Notes: a model not told the origin generated them from the letters alone. DNA of 64,000 bases from Flagellimonas olearia (GCF_009184425.1 NZ_WELG01000001.1:1239870-1303869), one strand, 5' to 3'; positions 8,362 to 17,541 are shown, counted from the stretch's first letter. Program-made: numbers and translations.

Positions 8362-9546
8362 ATGAAAAAAATTCTACTTTTTAGCATCATCACGCTTTTG
8401 GCAGCCTGTAGCGGTGTCAAGAAGACCTCAGAAGCGCTGAACACAGGAAACTATGTTTCGGCCATGAACAGGGCCATAAAAAACCTTGCAGAAAACAAGA
8501 CCAAAAAAGGTAATCAGACCTATATCGTCCTATTGGAGGACGCTTTTGCCAAAAACACCCAAAGGGAACAAGCAGAGATTTCATTTCTTCAGAACGATGG
8601 GAATCCGGCCAATCTGGAAACCATCTACAACAAATATCTGCAGTTAAAGGAAATCCAACAACGGATCAGGCCCCTATTACCGCTGACCCTTTATGAGGAA
8701 GGACGCGATGCACGCTTCAGTTTTGTGAACTATGATGCCAAAATCCTGAATACCAAGGACGACCTTTCGGAGCACCTATACAACAATGCCCTGGGACTAC
8801 TTTCCAGTGCCAGGACCAAGGCAGACTATAGGGCCGCCTATGATGACTTGAACTACCTACAGGAAATCAACCCTGGATATAAGGCCACCGTTGCCAAAAT
8901 GGATGAGGCCTATAATAAAGGACTGGAATTTGTTAGGGTGGATATCGCCAACCAGACCGAACAGATCATCCCAGAACGCTTGGAGAATGAACTTTTGGAC
9001 TTCAACGCTTTCGGAATCGACAACTTTTGGTTGCAATATCACACCAACCCCTTGTCCAATATAAAGTATGACTACGCCATGAACCTGGACTTTATGGAAA
9101 TCAATGTTTCCCCAGAGCGTGTGAACGAGACCCAGATCATCAAGGAAAGACAGATTAAGGACGGTTGGGAATACCTATTGGACCGAAATGGAAATGTAGT
9201 AAAGGACAGCTTGGGCAACAAGATCAAAGTGGACAAAATGCGCACCGTAACCTGTAAATTCTTTCAATTTACACAAAGTAAAAGTGCCCAGATTGGCGCC
9301 AAGGTCCGATTTACCGATCTAAGGAACGGGCAGGAAATCAACGCCTACCCCTTATCCAGCCAATTTGTGTTCGAACACATTTTCGCCAACTTTCAAGGCG
9401 ATAAAAGAGCCTTGGAAGATGACCTCTTGGTATACTTGAATGCCAGGGAGGTACCTTTCCCGTCCAACGAGCAAATGGTCTACGATGCCGGAGAAGATCT
9501 CAAGACACGCCTGAAAGGCATTGTCTCAAAATATCAGTTCAATTAA
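8362..9546 (+). CDS. Conserved flavobacterial lipoprotein, 394 residues
   Basis: Signal peptide MKKILLFSIITLLAAC with Cys16 as the lipidation site. The first 190 residues are helical with TPR-like spacing (NTGNYVSAMNRAIKNLAE, YNKYLQLKEIQQRIR). The second half is strand-rich and repetitive in polar residues (LLDRNGNVVKDSLGNKIKVDK). I know similar proteins as uncharacterised lipoproteins in this family of bacteria, but no function. It is divergent from glyA with about 250 bases between, in which I found no clear promoter box on the plus strand. A terminator follows directly after the stop. Confidence 0.85.
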   Translation: MKKILLFSIITLLAACSGVKKTSEALNTGNYVSAMNRAIKNLAENKTKKGNQTYIVLLEDAFAKNTQREQAEISFLQNDGNPANLETIYNKYLQLKEIQQRIRPLLPLTLYEEGRDARFSFVNYDAKILNTKDDLSEHLYNNALGLLSSARTKADYRAAYDDLNYLQEINPGYKATVAKMDEAYNKGLEFVRVDIANQTEQIIPERLENELLDFNAFGIDNFWLQYHTNPLSNIKYDYAMNLDFMEINVSPERVNETQIIKERQIKDGWEYLLDRNGNVVKDSLGNKIKVDKMRTVTCKFFQFTQSKSAQIGAKVRFTDLRNGQEINAYPLSSQFVFEHIFANFQGDKRALEDDLLVYLNAREVPFPSNEQMVYDAGEDLKTRLKGIVSKYQFN

Positions 9547-9574
9547 AAAAAGGCCCCGATTCGGGGCTTTTTTT
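9545..9574. terminator. Bidirectional terminator between the lipoprotein gene and ytxJ
   Basis: A7 tract, stem GCCCCGA against TCGGGGC with a very tight loop, T7 tract. It overlaps the stop codons of both converging genes by a base or two. Confidence 0.85.
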
Positions 9575-9962
9575 ATAGGTAATCCCCAATATTGATATCC
9601 GTAATGGCCCCATGCGAGGTGTGAAAGGAAACTTCCCCTCCCTTAACGATCAATAGTTGTGGGGATTCATGCCGCACGTTATACATGGAGGCTATGGCAT
9701 TGGATAGGTCCCTATGTGCATGGATGTCCAAAAAATAGGGGTCGCAGTGTTCTTCCCAGTCATGGGAATCCTTGAACATACGCCAGGTCATCCCACTGAT
9801 GCCACAAGTTGTGGAATGTTTAAAGATGAGTTGTGTTCGTTCCTTTGAACGCTCTTTTATCTCTTCCAATTGATCTTGGGTCGTCAAAGAAACCCAAGCC
9901 GATTTTGTATCTTTATTTGGAACTTTTTCGCGTTTTCCAAATACATTGTCAAATAATCCCAT
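9573..9962 (-). CDS. ytxJ: Bacillithiol-system redox protein YtxJ-like
   Basis: A 129-residue thioredoxin-fold protein of the YtxJ family, thought to reduce bacillithiol mixed disulfides on proteins (a bacilliredoxin; role inferred for the family). The active segment is IFKHSTTCGISG with a single Cys53, the monothiol arrangement expected. The second half has the thioredoxin-like ESPQLLIVKGGEV segment with its cis-Pro. Its presence suggests the organism makes bacillithiol. A well-formed promoter sits so close to the ATG that the message is probably leaderless. Single-gene unit ended by a shared terminator. Confidence 0.85.
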   Translation of the reverse strand: MGLFDNVFGKREKVPNKDTKSAWVSLTTQDQLEEIKERSKERTQLIFKHSTTCGISGMTWRMFKDSHDWEEHCDPYFLDIHAHRDLSNAIASMYNVRHESPQLLIVKGGEVSFHTSHGAITDINIGDYL

Positions 9963-9966
9963 GCTG

Positions 9967-9997
9967 CAAATTTAGGCGATATGTCGAGCAGAACCAA
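9967..9997 (-). promoter_or_regulatory. Promoter of ytxJ
   Basis: Read on the minus strand: TTG (9997-9995), 20-base spacer, TAAATTTG (9974-9967), an exact Bacteroidota -7 box, then only CAGC before the ATG. This predicts a transcript starting at or next to the start codon. Confidence 0.65.
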
Positions 9998-10048
9998 AAA
10001 CCTTACAACTGACGAAATGTCTTATAAATCCAAGGATTTACCGCCATT

Positions 10049-10077
10049 TTGACGGTGCTCCTTCTCTGGTAAGGTTG
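10049..10077 (+). promoter_or_regulatory. Candidate promoter of clpB
   Basis: TTG at 10049-10051, 18-base spacer, TAAGGTTG at 10070-10077, one mismatch from TANNTTTG, 29 bases before the ATG. No CIRCE or other heat-shock operator was recognised here. Confidence 0.4.
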
Positions 10078-10106
10078 TTGACATCATCCATAAAAAACAG
10101 TACACT

Positions 10107-12707
10107 ATGAACTTTAATAATTTTACCATAAAATCCCAGGAAGCCATCCAAAGGGCCCAACAACTGGCCCAGGAGCATGGCCATCAACAAATAGAGAACG
10201 AACACCTTTTCAAGGCCATTGCCGAGGTGGATGAAAACGTATTGCCGTTCATCCTAAAAAAGCTGAATGTCAATACTTCCCTCGTCAATCAGATTGTGGA
10301 TAAGGAACTTCAGAGTTTTCCCAAAGTAACGGGAAGCGAGATCATGATGTCCCGTGAGGGCGGCAAAACCTTGAACGAAGCCAGTATCATCGCCAAAAAG
10401 ATGGGTGATGAATTTGTATCCGTGGAGCACCTGTTGCTGGCGGTCTTCAAATCAAAAAGTAAGATTGCCCAAATCCTAAAGGATCAAGGGGTAACCGAAA
10501 AAGACCTTACCGCTGCCATTGAGGAATTGCGCAAAGGAGGGAAAGTGACCTCCCAAAGTGCCGAGGAGACCTATAATTCCTTGGACAAATACGCCAAAAA
10601 CCTCAACCAATTGGCGGATAGCGGCAAGTTGGACCCTGTTATTGGCAGGGACGAAGAAATTAGGAGGGTACTGCAGATTCTGTCCAGACGTACCAAGAAC
10701 AACCCCATGCTTGTGGGTGAGCCCGGTGTGGGTAAGACGGCCATTGCCGAAGGCTTGGCCCACAGAATCGTGCAGGGCGATGTTCCCGAAAACCTAAAGG
10801 ACAAGATTATCTATTCCTTGGATATGGGCGCTTTGATTGCCGGAGCCAAGTATAAAGGAGAATTTGAGGAGCGATTGAAGGCCGTCATTAAAGAGGTGAC
10901 CTCTTCGGACGGCAATATTGTGCTCTTTATTGATGAAATCCACACCTTGGTGGGTGCCGGTGGTGGACAAGGGGCCATGGATGCCGCAAACATTTTAAAA
11001 CCTGCCTTGGCCAGAGGGGAACTCCGGGCTATAGGGGCAACCACTTTGGACGAGTACCAAAAATATTTTGAGAAGGACAAGGCCTTGGAGCGAAGGTTCC
11101 AAAAAGTCATGGTGGATGAGCCCGATACCGAGAGTGCCATTTCCATCCTTCGGGGTATCAAGGAAAAATATGAGACCCATCACAAAGTACGTATCAAGGA
11201 CGAGGCGGTAATTGGCGCCGTGGAACTTTCACAACGCTATATCACCAACCGATTTTTGCCCGATAAGGCCATTGACCTTATGGACGAGGCTGCATCCAAA
11301 TTACGTATGGAAATCAACTCCAAACCCGAGGAACTGGATGTTTTGGACCGAAAGATCATGCAGTTGGAAATTGAGATAGAGGCCATTAAACGTGAAAATG
11401 ACAAGGCAAAGTTAAAAACCTTGAACTTGGAGCTGGCCAATCTCAAAGAGGAACGCAACGAAATTTTTGCGCAATGGGAAAGCGAAAAAACCGTGGTGGA
11501 CAATATCCAAAAGACCAAACAGGACATTGAGGACTTTAAATTGGAAGCGGAACGTGCCGAACGTAACGGTGACTACGGAAAAGTGGCTGAGCTACGCTAC
11601 GGTAAGATCAAGGATGCACAGGAAAAGTTGGACAAACTCCAAGAGGAACTTGCCGAGCAACAAAGCGCCGGCACCTTGATCAAAGAAGAGGTGACCTATG
11701 AGGATATCGCCGAAGTCGTTGCCAAATGGACCGGGATTCCCGTTACCAAGATGATGCAAAGCGAACGCGAGAAACTCTTGCAACTGGAAGATGTGCTCCA
11801 CAAACGCGTCATCGGCCAGGATGAGGCCATTGTAGCCGTATCGGATGCCATACGTAGAAGTAGGGCCGGATTGCAGGACGACAAAAAACCCATTGGTTCC
11901 TTCCTGTTTCTAGGAACCACAGGGGTTGGTAAGACCGAGTTGGCCAAAACCTTGGCCGCTTATTTGTTCGATGATGAAAACGCCATTACCCGAATTGATA
12001 TGAGCGAATACCAAGAACGCCACTCCGTAAGCCGATTGGTAGGGGCACCTCCGGGATATGTGGGATACGACGAGGGAGGTCAGTTGACCGAAGCCGTCCG
12101 TAGAAAGCCCTATTCCGTAATCTTGTTGGATGAGATTGAGAAAGCACACCCTGACACCTTCAACATCCTGTTACAGGTATTGGATGAAGGAAGATTGACC
12201 GATAATAAAGGTCGTGTGGCGGATTTCAAGAACTCCATCATCATTATGACCAGCAACATGGGAAGCCATATCATTCAGGAGAAGTTTGAAAATGCCGTGG
12301 ATATAGAAAGTGCCTCGGAAGCAGCCCGCGTAGAAGTCATGGGGTTGCTGCGCAAGACCATCCGTCCCGAGTTTTTGAACCGAATCGATGATATTATCAT
12401 GTTCGCTCCGTTGAACAAGAAAGACATCAAGGATATTGTTGGGCTTCAATTGAACAATTTGAAGAAAATGTTGGCCAAACAGCACATTACTTTGGATGCC
12501 ACCTCGGAAGCCATTGACTATTTGGCCGCAAAAGGATTCGACCCCCAGTATGGTGCACGACCTGTAAAACGATTGATCCAGAAAGAAGTGCTCAATAACT
12601 TATCCAAAGAGTTATTGGCCGGAAAGATAAAGTCCGATAACATTGTACTTTTGGATTCATTCGATGACCAATTGGTCTTCAGAAACCAAAACGAATTGGT
12701 GGAATAA
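10107..12707 (+). CDS. clpB: ATP-dependent disaggregase ClpB
   Basis: Hsp104-type chaperone that, with DnaK, pulls polypeptides out of aggregates. 866 residues, full length. Domains: Clp N-domain (1-150), AAA+ 1 with Walker A GEPGVGKT (K210) and Walker B VLFIDEIH, the coiled middle domain (about 405-535) that marks ClpB rather than ClpA/C, AAA+ 2 with Walker A GTTGVGKT (K609) and Walker B VILLDEIE, and the C-terminal D2 small domain (YGARPVKRLIQ). The start MNFNNFTIKSQEAIQ is the usual one. Single-gene unit with a terminator behind it. Confidence 0.98.
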   Translation: MNFNNFTIKSQEAIQRAQQLAQEHGHQQIENEHLFKAIAEVDENVLPFILKKLNVNTSLVNQIVDKELQSFPKVTGSEIMMSREGGKTLNEASIIAKKMGDEFVSVEHLLLAVFKSKSKIAQILKDQGVTEKDLTAAIEELRKGGKVTSQSAEETYNSLDKYAKNLNQLADSGKLDPVIGRDEEIRRVLQILSRRTKNNPMLVGEPGVGKTAIAEGLAHRIVQGDVPENLKDKIIYSLDMGALIAGAKYKGEFEERLKAVIKEVTSSDGNIVLFIDEIHTLVGAGGGQGAMDAANILKPALARGELRAIGATTLDEYQKYFEKDKALERRFQKVMVDEPDTESAISILRGIKEKYETHHKVRIKDEAVIGAVELSQRYITNRFLPDKAIDLMDEAASKLRMEINSKPEELDVLDRKIMQLEIEIEAIKRENDKAKLKTLNLELANLKEERNEIFAQWESEKTVVDNIQKTKQDIEDFKLEAERAERNGDYGKVAELRYGKIKDAQEKLDKLQEELAEQQSAGTLIKEEVTYEDIAEVVAKWTGIPVTKMMQSEREKLLQLEDVLHKRVIGQDEAIVAVSDAIRRSRAGLQDDKKPIGSFLFLGTTGVGKTELAKTLAAYLFDDENAITRIDMSEYQERHSVSRLVGAPPGYVGYDEGGQLTEAVRRKPYSVILLDEIEKAHPDTFNILLQVLDEGRLTDNKGRVADFKNSIIIMTSNMGSHIIQEKFENAVDIESASEAARVEVMGLLRKTIRPEFLNRIDDIIMFAPLNKKDIKDIVGLQLNNLKKMLAKQHITLDATSEAIDYLAAKGFDPQYGARPVKRLIQKEVLNNLSKELLAGKIKSDNIVLLDSFDDQLVFRNQNELVE

Positions 12708-12728
12708 GACCCAATTTTTAAAATGAAC

Positions 12729-12758
12729 AGCCCCCATTTTGTTAAAGTGGGGGCTTTT
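12729..12758 (+). terminator. Terminator of clpB
   Basis: Stem AGCCCCCA (12729-12736) with TGGGGGCT (12748-12755), loop of 11 bases that can pair further, short T run. Confidence 0.8.
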
Positions 12759-12769
12759 GCTTTTGTAAA

Positions 12770-12783
12770 ATACCGTGCAGTAT
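12770..12783. promoter_or_regulatory. Imperfect inverted repeat upstream of the TetR gene
   Basis: ATACCGTGCAGTAT pairs at 5 of 7 positions and lies 46 bases before the regulator's ATG. It could be an autoregulatory operator, as TetR proteins often bind such repeats at their own promoters; evidence is weak. Confidence 0.25.
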
Positions 12784-12828
12784 GTGTTTTTTTATATCTT
12801 AGTTACCCCTCAACCAACCTAGACCACC

Positions 12829-13425
12829 ATGACAAAAAAAGCAGAGCGTACCACTGCCTATATTATTGAGACCGTAGCGCCTATATTCAATAGGTTTGGC
12901 TATGTAGGCACCAGTATGAGCGATCTTACCGACGCCACAGGCCTCACCAAAGGGGCCATTTACGGCAACTTTGAGAACAAGGAAGCCCTTGCCCTGTCCG
13001 CTTTTGAGTATAATCGGAACCATTTACTGGCCGTAGTTGATGAGAAACTTGATGTGGAGGGCAATGCCATGGAAAAGCTATTCTCCCTAATGGCCTTCTA
13101 CAAGCAATACGATGTCTTTTCCCTACCCTTGGGCGGATGCCCCATTCTCAATGTAGGTGTGGATGCCCAAAACAACAATAAACTTTTGGCCGCGGCTGTA
13201 AAAGAGACCATAAAGGAAATTGAAGGAAAAATAGCGCTGGTACTTGAGAACGGTGCCAAAAATGGAGAAATCAAATTACCTGTTCCTCCTCTCCAGTTTG
13301 CCAAACAACTATTTACCATGATTCAAGGGGCCATTGCCATGAGCACTATGACCCGGGATCGGAAATATCTAATCAACACCATTACCTATTTGGAGCATTT
13401 GGTAGGTAGCGAGATACGGAAGTAG
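12829..13425 (+). CDS. TetR/AcrR-family transcription regulator
   Basis: 198 residues. The N-terminal helix-turn-helix (about 28-52) reads TSMSDLTDATGLTKGAIYGNFENKE, a standard TetR DNA-binding motif; the rest is the helical ligand-binding domain, with the C-terminal part resembling the YxaF/LmrA-type group (LGGCPILN segment). The target is not evident, because the gene downstream is convergent and no efflux pump is near. It could act on its own promoter (see the inverted repeat upstream). The ATG follows an ACCACC leader; no alternative start competes. Confidence 0.9.
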   Translation: MTKKAERTTAYIIETVAPIFNRFGYVGTSMSDLTDATGLTKGAIYGNFENKEALALSAFEYNRNHLLAVVDEKLDVEGNAMEKLFSLMAFYKQYDVFSLPLGGCPILNVGVDAQNNNKLLAAAVKETIKEIEGKIALVLENGAKNGEIKLPVPPLQFAKQLFTMIQGAIAMSTMTRDRKYLINTITYLEHLVGSEIRK

Positions 13426-13431
13426 TCTTCC

Positions 13432-14910
13432 TTAATCTGCTTTCACCCTAAAAATCCAAGTTTTATCGGGGTATTTGCCTGAAAACTTACTATCCCTGGC
13501 CTTTCGGGCTTCTTCCATGGTATTGTACCGTTCCAAGTACACATAGTTATACTTGTTGGCACTTCGGTAAAAAGATTTGGGTTCCAACCCTTTTTGTTGG
13601 AGCGTCTTCATGAAATTTTCAAAATACTTTTTGGTCCCGAAGACATTGGCAATGAGGTAAAAACCGGGTACCAGACCATCGGCTTGGGCGACTTCCTCAT
13701 ATCTTTCATTGGGTTGAACGGCCACTTTTTCCTTTTGTAGGCGCGCTAAACTATCTTGACGCTGTTGCTCCAATTGCCGCTGCAATGCCAACGCCTGTGC
13801 TTCTTGTATGGAATCGTTTCTTCGCTGCTCCTCAACCAACAAACGCTGTCTGATCAGTTCTTGTTCCTTTTGCTCTTCCTCCAAATGTTTCTTTTCCTCC
13901 AAAGCTTCCCGTTCCTGCTGCAATTGCTCTTCCGTCATCTTTGTAATGGCAGTGTCCTCTTCTTCTTCCTTTTGTTCTTCTTCAGATTCCTTTTTCTGCT
14001 TTTCTTGCCTTGCAAAGCGATACGCCACCAACAACTCCAAAGTCGGGTCCTCCCCACTAAGCGAAGTGTCGGTCCCAAATTCCATGAGCCCCCCAACGGA
14101 AAAAGCCCCTCCGAGGGTCACTCCCAATCCTGCCGAGGCTCCATAAAAACTGTTATATCCTCCCTGCAACCATACTTTTGGCGTTGAAAGCAATCCATTG
14201 ACACCAATCTGGGTATCACCATCCGGAATGGATTTAACGTACACCATAGGGCGGATAAAACTGTTACCCGTTCCTGATAAAAAAGATGTGGGAACATCGT
14301 AATTCAGGCTACCTACAATGGTCTTAAAGTTTGAGGCTTCCAAAATATCACTATCGTTAGCCCCTACCCCTATGGCATTCTCAAAGGCAAGTCCCACACC
14401 CAACTGATTGGCCTGAAGCCGGATTCCCGGGGAAAACTGTACCATAAAACCTTCGGCAGCTTCCAACTGGGTCAGATCAATCCCTACATCGGACATAAAA
14501 AAGTCATCAGCCAGGGTGCGTTGCGATGCGAAAACGTTAACCCCCGTCAATACGGCAATGCCATCACCAAACGAAAACTTGTATACATAATTGAGGTTAC
14601 CTCCAATATCCAAAAAAACACCTGTGTTGTGCTGCAAAAAACCCAAACTCCCGGTAGAGACTTCACTGATTTGATGGGTGTAATTGGCAAAAATGGTGGT
14701 GGGGTCCCCGTCTATGGTCTGCCATTGCCAACGCGACCAAACTGCAAGGGAATTGGGATTGTTCCAATTCTGGGCATAGGTTGGATTAAGGAGGTTGGCA
14801 TTGAACTGGGTAAGGGTATGCTGTCTAAAATCCGAGGGCAGTTCCACTTCCTGTGCCTCTCCGAAAACAAAAACCAGTAACAAAGAAAGGCGACACAAAA
14901 TCTTTGGCAT
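13432..14910 (-). CDS. PorP/SprF-family outer-membrane protein with coiled coil and C-terminal SPOR domain
   Basis: 492 residues in three parts. Residues 1-20 are a signal peptide; about 25-300 form a PorP/SprF-type beta-barrel (QFNANLLNPTYAQNW near the start is the family's opening pattern), linked to type IX secretion and gliding. About 300-400 is a strongly charged E/Q/K/R coiled coil. About 412-490 is a SPOR-like domain (YEEVAQADGLVPGFYLIANVFG, then YVYLERYNTMEEARKARD), which binds glycan strands stripped of peptides. The arrangement could tie an outer-membrane barrel to peptidoglycan in the way OmpA-type domains do; this is inferred. The gene stands alone, convergent with the TetR gene. 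Confidence 0.82.
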   Translation of the reverse strand: MPKILCRLSLLLVFVFGEAQEVELPSDFRQHTLTQFNANLLNPTYAQNWNNPNSLAVWSRWQWQTIDGDPTTIFANYTHQISEVSTGSLGFLQHNTGVFLDIGGNLNYVYKFSFGDGIAVLTGVNVFASQRTLADDFFMSDVGIDLTQLEAAEGFMVQFSPGIRLQANQLGVGLAFENAIGVGANDSDILEASNFKTIVGSLNYDVPTSFLSGTGNSFIRPMVYVKSIPDGDTQIGVNGLLSTPKVWLQGGYNSFYGASAGLGVTLGGAFSVGGLMEFGTDTSLSGEDPTLELLVAYRFARQEKQKKESEEEQKEEEEDTAITKMTEEQLQQEREALEEKKHLEEEQKEQELIRQRLLVEEQRRNDSIQEAQALALQRQLEQQRQDSLARLQKEKVAVQPNERYEEVAQADGLVPGFYLIANVFGTKKYFENFMKTLQQKGLEPKSFYRSANKYNYVYLERYNTMEEARKARDSKFSGKYPDKTWIFRVKAD

Positions 14911-14982
14911 GCGAAAAAATAAAAATTAAACGTTACTTTTAAAATCAAAATGACAAAAACGCGGGAACTTTACAATAATACT

Positions 14983-15507
14983 ATGCGGACCATTAAGCCT
15001 CTAATTGCCCTTGCAATTTTACTGATAGCATCCATCAGTTGCAAAGAAGATACGAAAATTGCGGAAGATCCCACCATCTCCACCTTTTATTTTATACGAC
15101 ATGCAGAAAAGGATCGAACAGATGCAGAAAACCCCGATCCAGAGCTGAACCAAGATGGGCTAGATCGTGCCATTCGTTGGGCCGAGGTTTTTGACCCCAT
15201 TTCCATTGATGTCATTTATTCCACCAACTACGAACGCACATCCATGACCGCCGCCCCAACTTCGGTCAAAAAAAATGTGGATATTAAATACTACGACCCC
15301 AATAGCCTTGATATTGATGCATTTAAAGCCGAAAATGAAGGACGAAACGTTTTAGTGGTTGGGCATAGCAATACCACACCGGCCTTTGTGAACAAGATGA
15401 TAGGGTTTGATAAATACAGCCCGATGGATGACAATGACAATAGCAGTCTTTTCATTGTTCGCATCATTGACGGTGTTCCCACCGATTTCCGATTGAAAAT
15501 GGATTAA
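14983..15507 (+). CDS. Histidine-phosphatase family lipoprotein (SixA/phosphoglycerate-mutase-like)
   Basis: 174 residues. Catalytic RHAEK motif with H40, a second His in VVGHSN and the expected R/E positions (YSTNYERTSMTA) mark the histidine phosphatase superfamily. The N-terminus is a signal peptide ending in SISC (Cys20; a weak lipobox because residue -3 is Ser), so the enzyme probably works outside the cytoplasm. The ATG at 14983 is preferred over one 33 bases upstream because it puts the charged start right before the hydrophobic segment. Its TAA interlocks with the stop of the convergent neighbour in a TTAA. Substrate unknown. Confidence 0.85.
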   Translation: MRTIKPLIALAILLIASISCKEDTKIAEDPTISTFYFIRHAEKDRTDAENPDPELNQDGLDRAIRWAEVFDPISIDVIYSTNYERTSMTAAPTSVKKNVDIKYYDPNSLDIDAFKAENEGRNVLVVGHSNTTPAFVNKMIGFDKYSPMDDNDNSSLFIVRIIDGVPTDFRLKMD

Positions 15508-16247
15508 TCCTTTTCCACCGTAATATCCGTAAGTTCAATTTTTGAAAGCAGTTCCAAGTCCCCGCTGCTGAACAGTTTGCCAATATCCAGGATATCCGAA
15601 CCCTCTTTCTTGGGTTTGTAGTTTTCATAATCCACAAATCGGATACCGTTCACGTACCGCTCGTTGTATGCCTTCCTGAACCGTTGCCCCCCTCCATTTA
15701 CATGAAAGTCATAGGCCAGGTATTCCGGTTTAAACGTTTCTTTATCAAACCAATACACATAGGTGTCGTCATAATCGTCACCACCACCGTTTTGGTCGAA
15801 CGTCACCTTTACTTTGTAAAATGTTTCTCCAACAATGGATTCTTCCCCAAGGAGCTCCTTGTTTACGGCAGCATCGTTCAAGCCATACGGCAAGCGGGAA
15901 AAGTAGTGCACGGAATTAACCGAATTGGCATATTTGACCGCCATAGTATCGGGCACCGCAACTAGGGAATCGTTTAAAAACCGTTCAAAATCATTCCCGT
16001 TTTTCACATCGGTAATGGTCACGGAATCCAATTGAAATGTTCTTTTGAGTACTTTTTTACCTTCAACGAAATCAGAAAGGTATGTACGGTCCCTAAATAC
16101 AAAAGAGGTGTTATGATCGGCATAAAGTCCACCTCCACTTACCGCTATGGACTTATCCACTATATCCTGGGCAATCAAATTGTTTTCTGGTTTTTCTTTA
16201 CAGGCAAGGAATGTGACCAACAAAAGGGCCGCAACATATCTATTCAT
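15504..16247 (-). CDS. Secreted lipoprotein, DUF6503-like
   Basis: 247 residues. Signal peptide MNRYVAALLLVTFLAC with Cys16 as lipidation site. The mature part is beta-rich, of a kind seen in LolA/outer-membrane-lipoprotein-like folds (FKPEYLAYDFHVNGGGQRFRKAYNER, VNGIRFVDYENY). I recall similar proteins as DUF6503 in flavobacteria, without known function; this label was not verified. The frame runs 12 codons further upstream, but the start at MNRYV fits the signal peptide. It is divergent from smpB and its stop overlaps that of the phosphatase gene. Confidence 0.75.
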   Translation of the reverse strand: MNRYVAALLLVTFLACKEKPENNLIAQDIVDKSIAVSGGGLYADHNTSFVFRDRTYLSDFVEGKKVLKRTFQLDSVTITDVKNGNDFERFLNDSLVAVPDTMAVKYANSVNSVHYFSRLPYGLNDAAVNKELLGEESIVGETFYKVKVTFDQNGGGDDYDDTYVYWFDKETFKPEYLAYDFHVNGGGQRFRKAYNERYVNGIRFVDYENYKPKKEGSDILDIGKLFSSGDLELLSKIELTDITVEKD

Positions 16248-16313
16248 GGTTTGGGTTTTATAGATAATCGTAAAATAAGCCACAACATTACAATTTTCTT
16301 GGCGAAGAGTTTA

Positions 16314-16321
16314 TATTTTTG
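16314..16321 (+). promoter_or_regulatory. -7 box of smpB
   Basis: TATTTTTG, an exact TANNTTTG match, six bases before the first ATG of smpB. No TTG at standard spacing. Predicts a leaderless or nearly leaderless transcript. Confidence 0.55.
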
Positions 16322-16327
16322 CCCTCC

Positions 16328-16789
16328 ATGATGAAAAACATCAACATAAAGAACAAACGGGCCCGATTCGATTACGAGATTTTGGACACCTACACCGCTG
16401 GTATTGTGCTGGGCGGTACCGAAATCAAATCCATTCGATTGGGAAAGGCCAACCTATCCCAAAGTTTTTGCGAGTTCAATAGCAAGGGAGAATTGTTTGT
16501 GATCAATATGCAGATAGATGAATACAGTCATGGCGGGCATTACAACCATATGCCCAAAGCGGAACGAAAACTACTTCTGAATCGAGGAGAACTCCGAAAA
16601 CTCCGAAAAGAAGTCACTACCACCGGACTTACCATTGTCCCGCTCAATCTCTTTATCAATGACCGTGGTCTTGCCAAAATGAACGTTGGATTGGCCAAGG
16701 GTAAAAAACAGTACGATAAACGGGAAACCATCAAAGACCGGGACAACAAACGCAATCTTTCCCGAATCAAGAAAGATTTCAACAACTAG
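16328..16789 (+). CDS. smpB: SsrA-binding protein SmpB
   Basis: Partner of tmRNA in trans-translation; delivers charged tmRNA to stalled ribosomes. 153 residues, normal length. Typical segments: [30 protein letters not shown], the conserved loop [18 protein letters not shown], and the basic C-terminal tail [17 protein letters not shown] that enters the mRNA channel. Two consecutive ATGs (16328, 16331) are possible starts. The tmRNA gene itself is not in this window. Its TAG interlocks with the stop of convergent pcm in a CTAG. Confidence 0.96.
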   Translation: MMKNINIKNKRARFDYEILDTYTAGIVLGGTEIKSIRLGKANLSQSFCEFNSKGELFVINMQIDEYSHGGHYNHMPKAERKLLLNRGELRKLRKEVTTTGLTIVPLNLFINDRGLAKMNVGLAKGKKQYDKRETIKDRDNKRNLSRIKKDFNN

Positions 16790-17445
16790 TTCTTGTCCTC
16801 CAACAAGGGCACAAACCGAAAAGCACCCAGTTCCTGTTTTTCAAATTCTTTTTCCGATTTTCGTATAAAAAGGGTCATGACTTGCTCATCTACCCCAACG
16901 GGAATCACCAACCTACCCCCAACTTTTAGTTGGGACATGAGTGCCTTGGGGACTTCCGGCGCACCGGCAGTCACAATGATGCCGTCAAACGGAGCCTCTT
17001 CCGGCAATCCCTTGTACCCATCGCCAAAAATCATCTTCTTGGGTCGATAGTGCATCTTATTGAAAAACAATCGGGTCTTCTTAAAAAGCTCCTGTTGGCG
17101 TTCAATTGTGTATACTTTGGCCTTTAAATGGAGTAATACGGCGGTCTGGTACCCACTCCCCGTTCCAATTTCCAAAATGGAATCATTGGGTTTCACTTGG
17201 AGCAATTCCGTTTGGAACGCCACGGTATAGGGTTGTGATATGGTTTGTTCCGCACTTATGGGAAAGGCTTTGTCCTGATAGGCATGATCCTCAAAACTAC
17301 TGTCCAAAAACAGATGCCTTGGTATGGTTTTGATGGCCTCGATCACCTTTTTGTCCGTTATTCCCTTGGCAGACAGCGATTCTGCCAACTTATTGCGCAT
17401 GCCCCTGTGCTTAAGCGTATCCTTCATGGTATTGGTCTGGTCCAC
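16786..17445 (-). CDS. pcm: Protein-L-isoaspartate O-methyltransferase
   Basis: Methylates isoaspartyl residues in aged proteins, starting their repair; uses S-adenosylmethionine, cytoplasmic. 219 residues from a GTG start; an ATG six codons later (17427) is an equally possible start. Landmarks: [14 protein letters not shown] (SAM-binding loop), [15 protein letters not shown] upstream of it (the PCMT signature) and [15 protein letters not shown]. No partner genes; it faces smpB, with which its stop codon overlaps. Confidence 0.95.
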   Translation of the reverse strand: MDQTNTMKDTLKHRGMRNKLAESLSAKGITDKKVIEAIKTIPRHLFLDSSFEDHAYQDKAFPISAEQTISQPYTVAFQTELLQVKPNDSILEIGTGSGYQTAVLLHLKAKVYTIERQQELFKKTRLFFNKMHYRPKKMIFGDGYKGLPEEAPFDGIIVTAGAPEVPKALMSQLKVGGRLVIPVGVDEQVMTLFIRKSEKEFEKQELGAFRFVPLLEDKN

Positions 17446-17518
17446 GAATTTAAAAAGTTCTCCAAAAACTTTCCCTTGGTTCCCGTCTTATTTTTATGGA
17501 AGAGTGCCGCCATATCCT

Positions 17519-17526
17519 TATTTTTG
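17519..17526 (+). promoter_or_regulatory. -7 box of the Gfo/Idh oxidoreductase gene
   Basis: TATTTTTG, exact TANNTTTG, 15 bases before the ATG. A poor -33 element (ATG instead of TTG) sits 20 bases upstream. It probably also serves the following genes. Confidence 0.5.
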
Positions 17527-17541
17527 ACAAAAACAGATACT

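Noticed and set aside
13756-14187. Leu/Phe-rich open frame on the plus strand with membrane-like segments
   Set aside because: It is the mirror of the Glu/Gln/Lys coiled coil of the PorP/SPOR gene; codons of E, K and Q read as L and F on the other strand.
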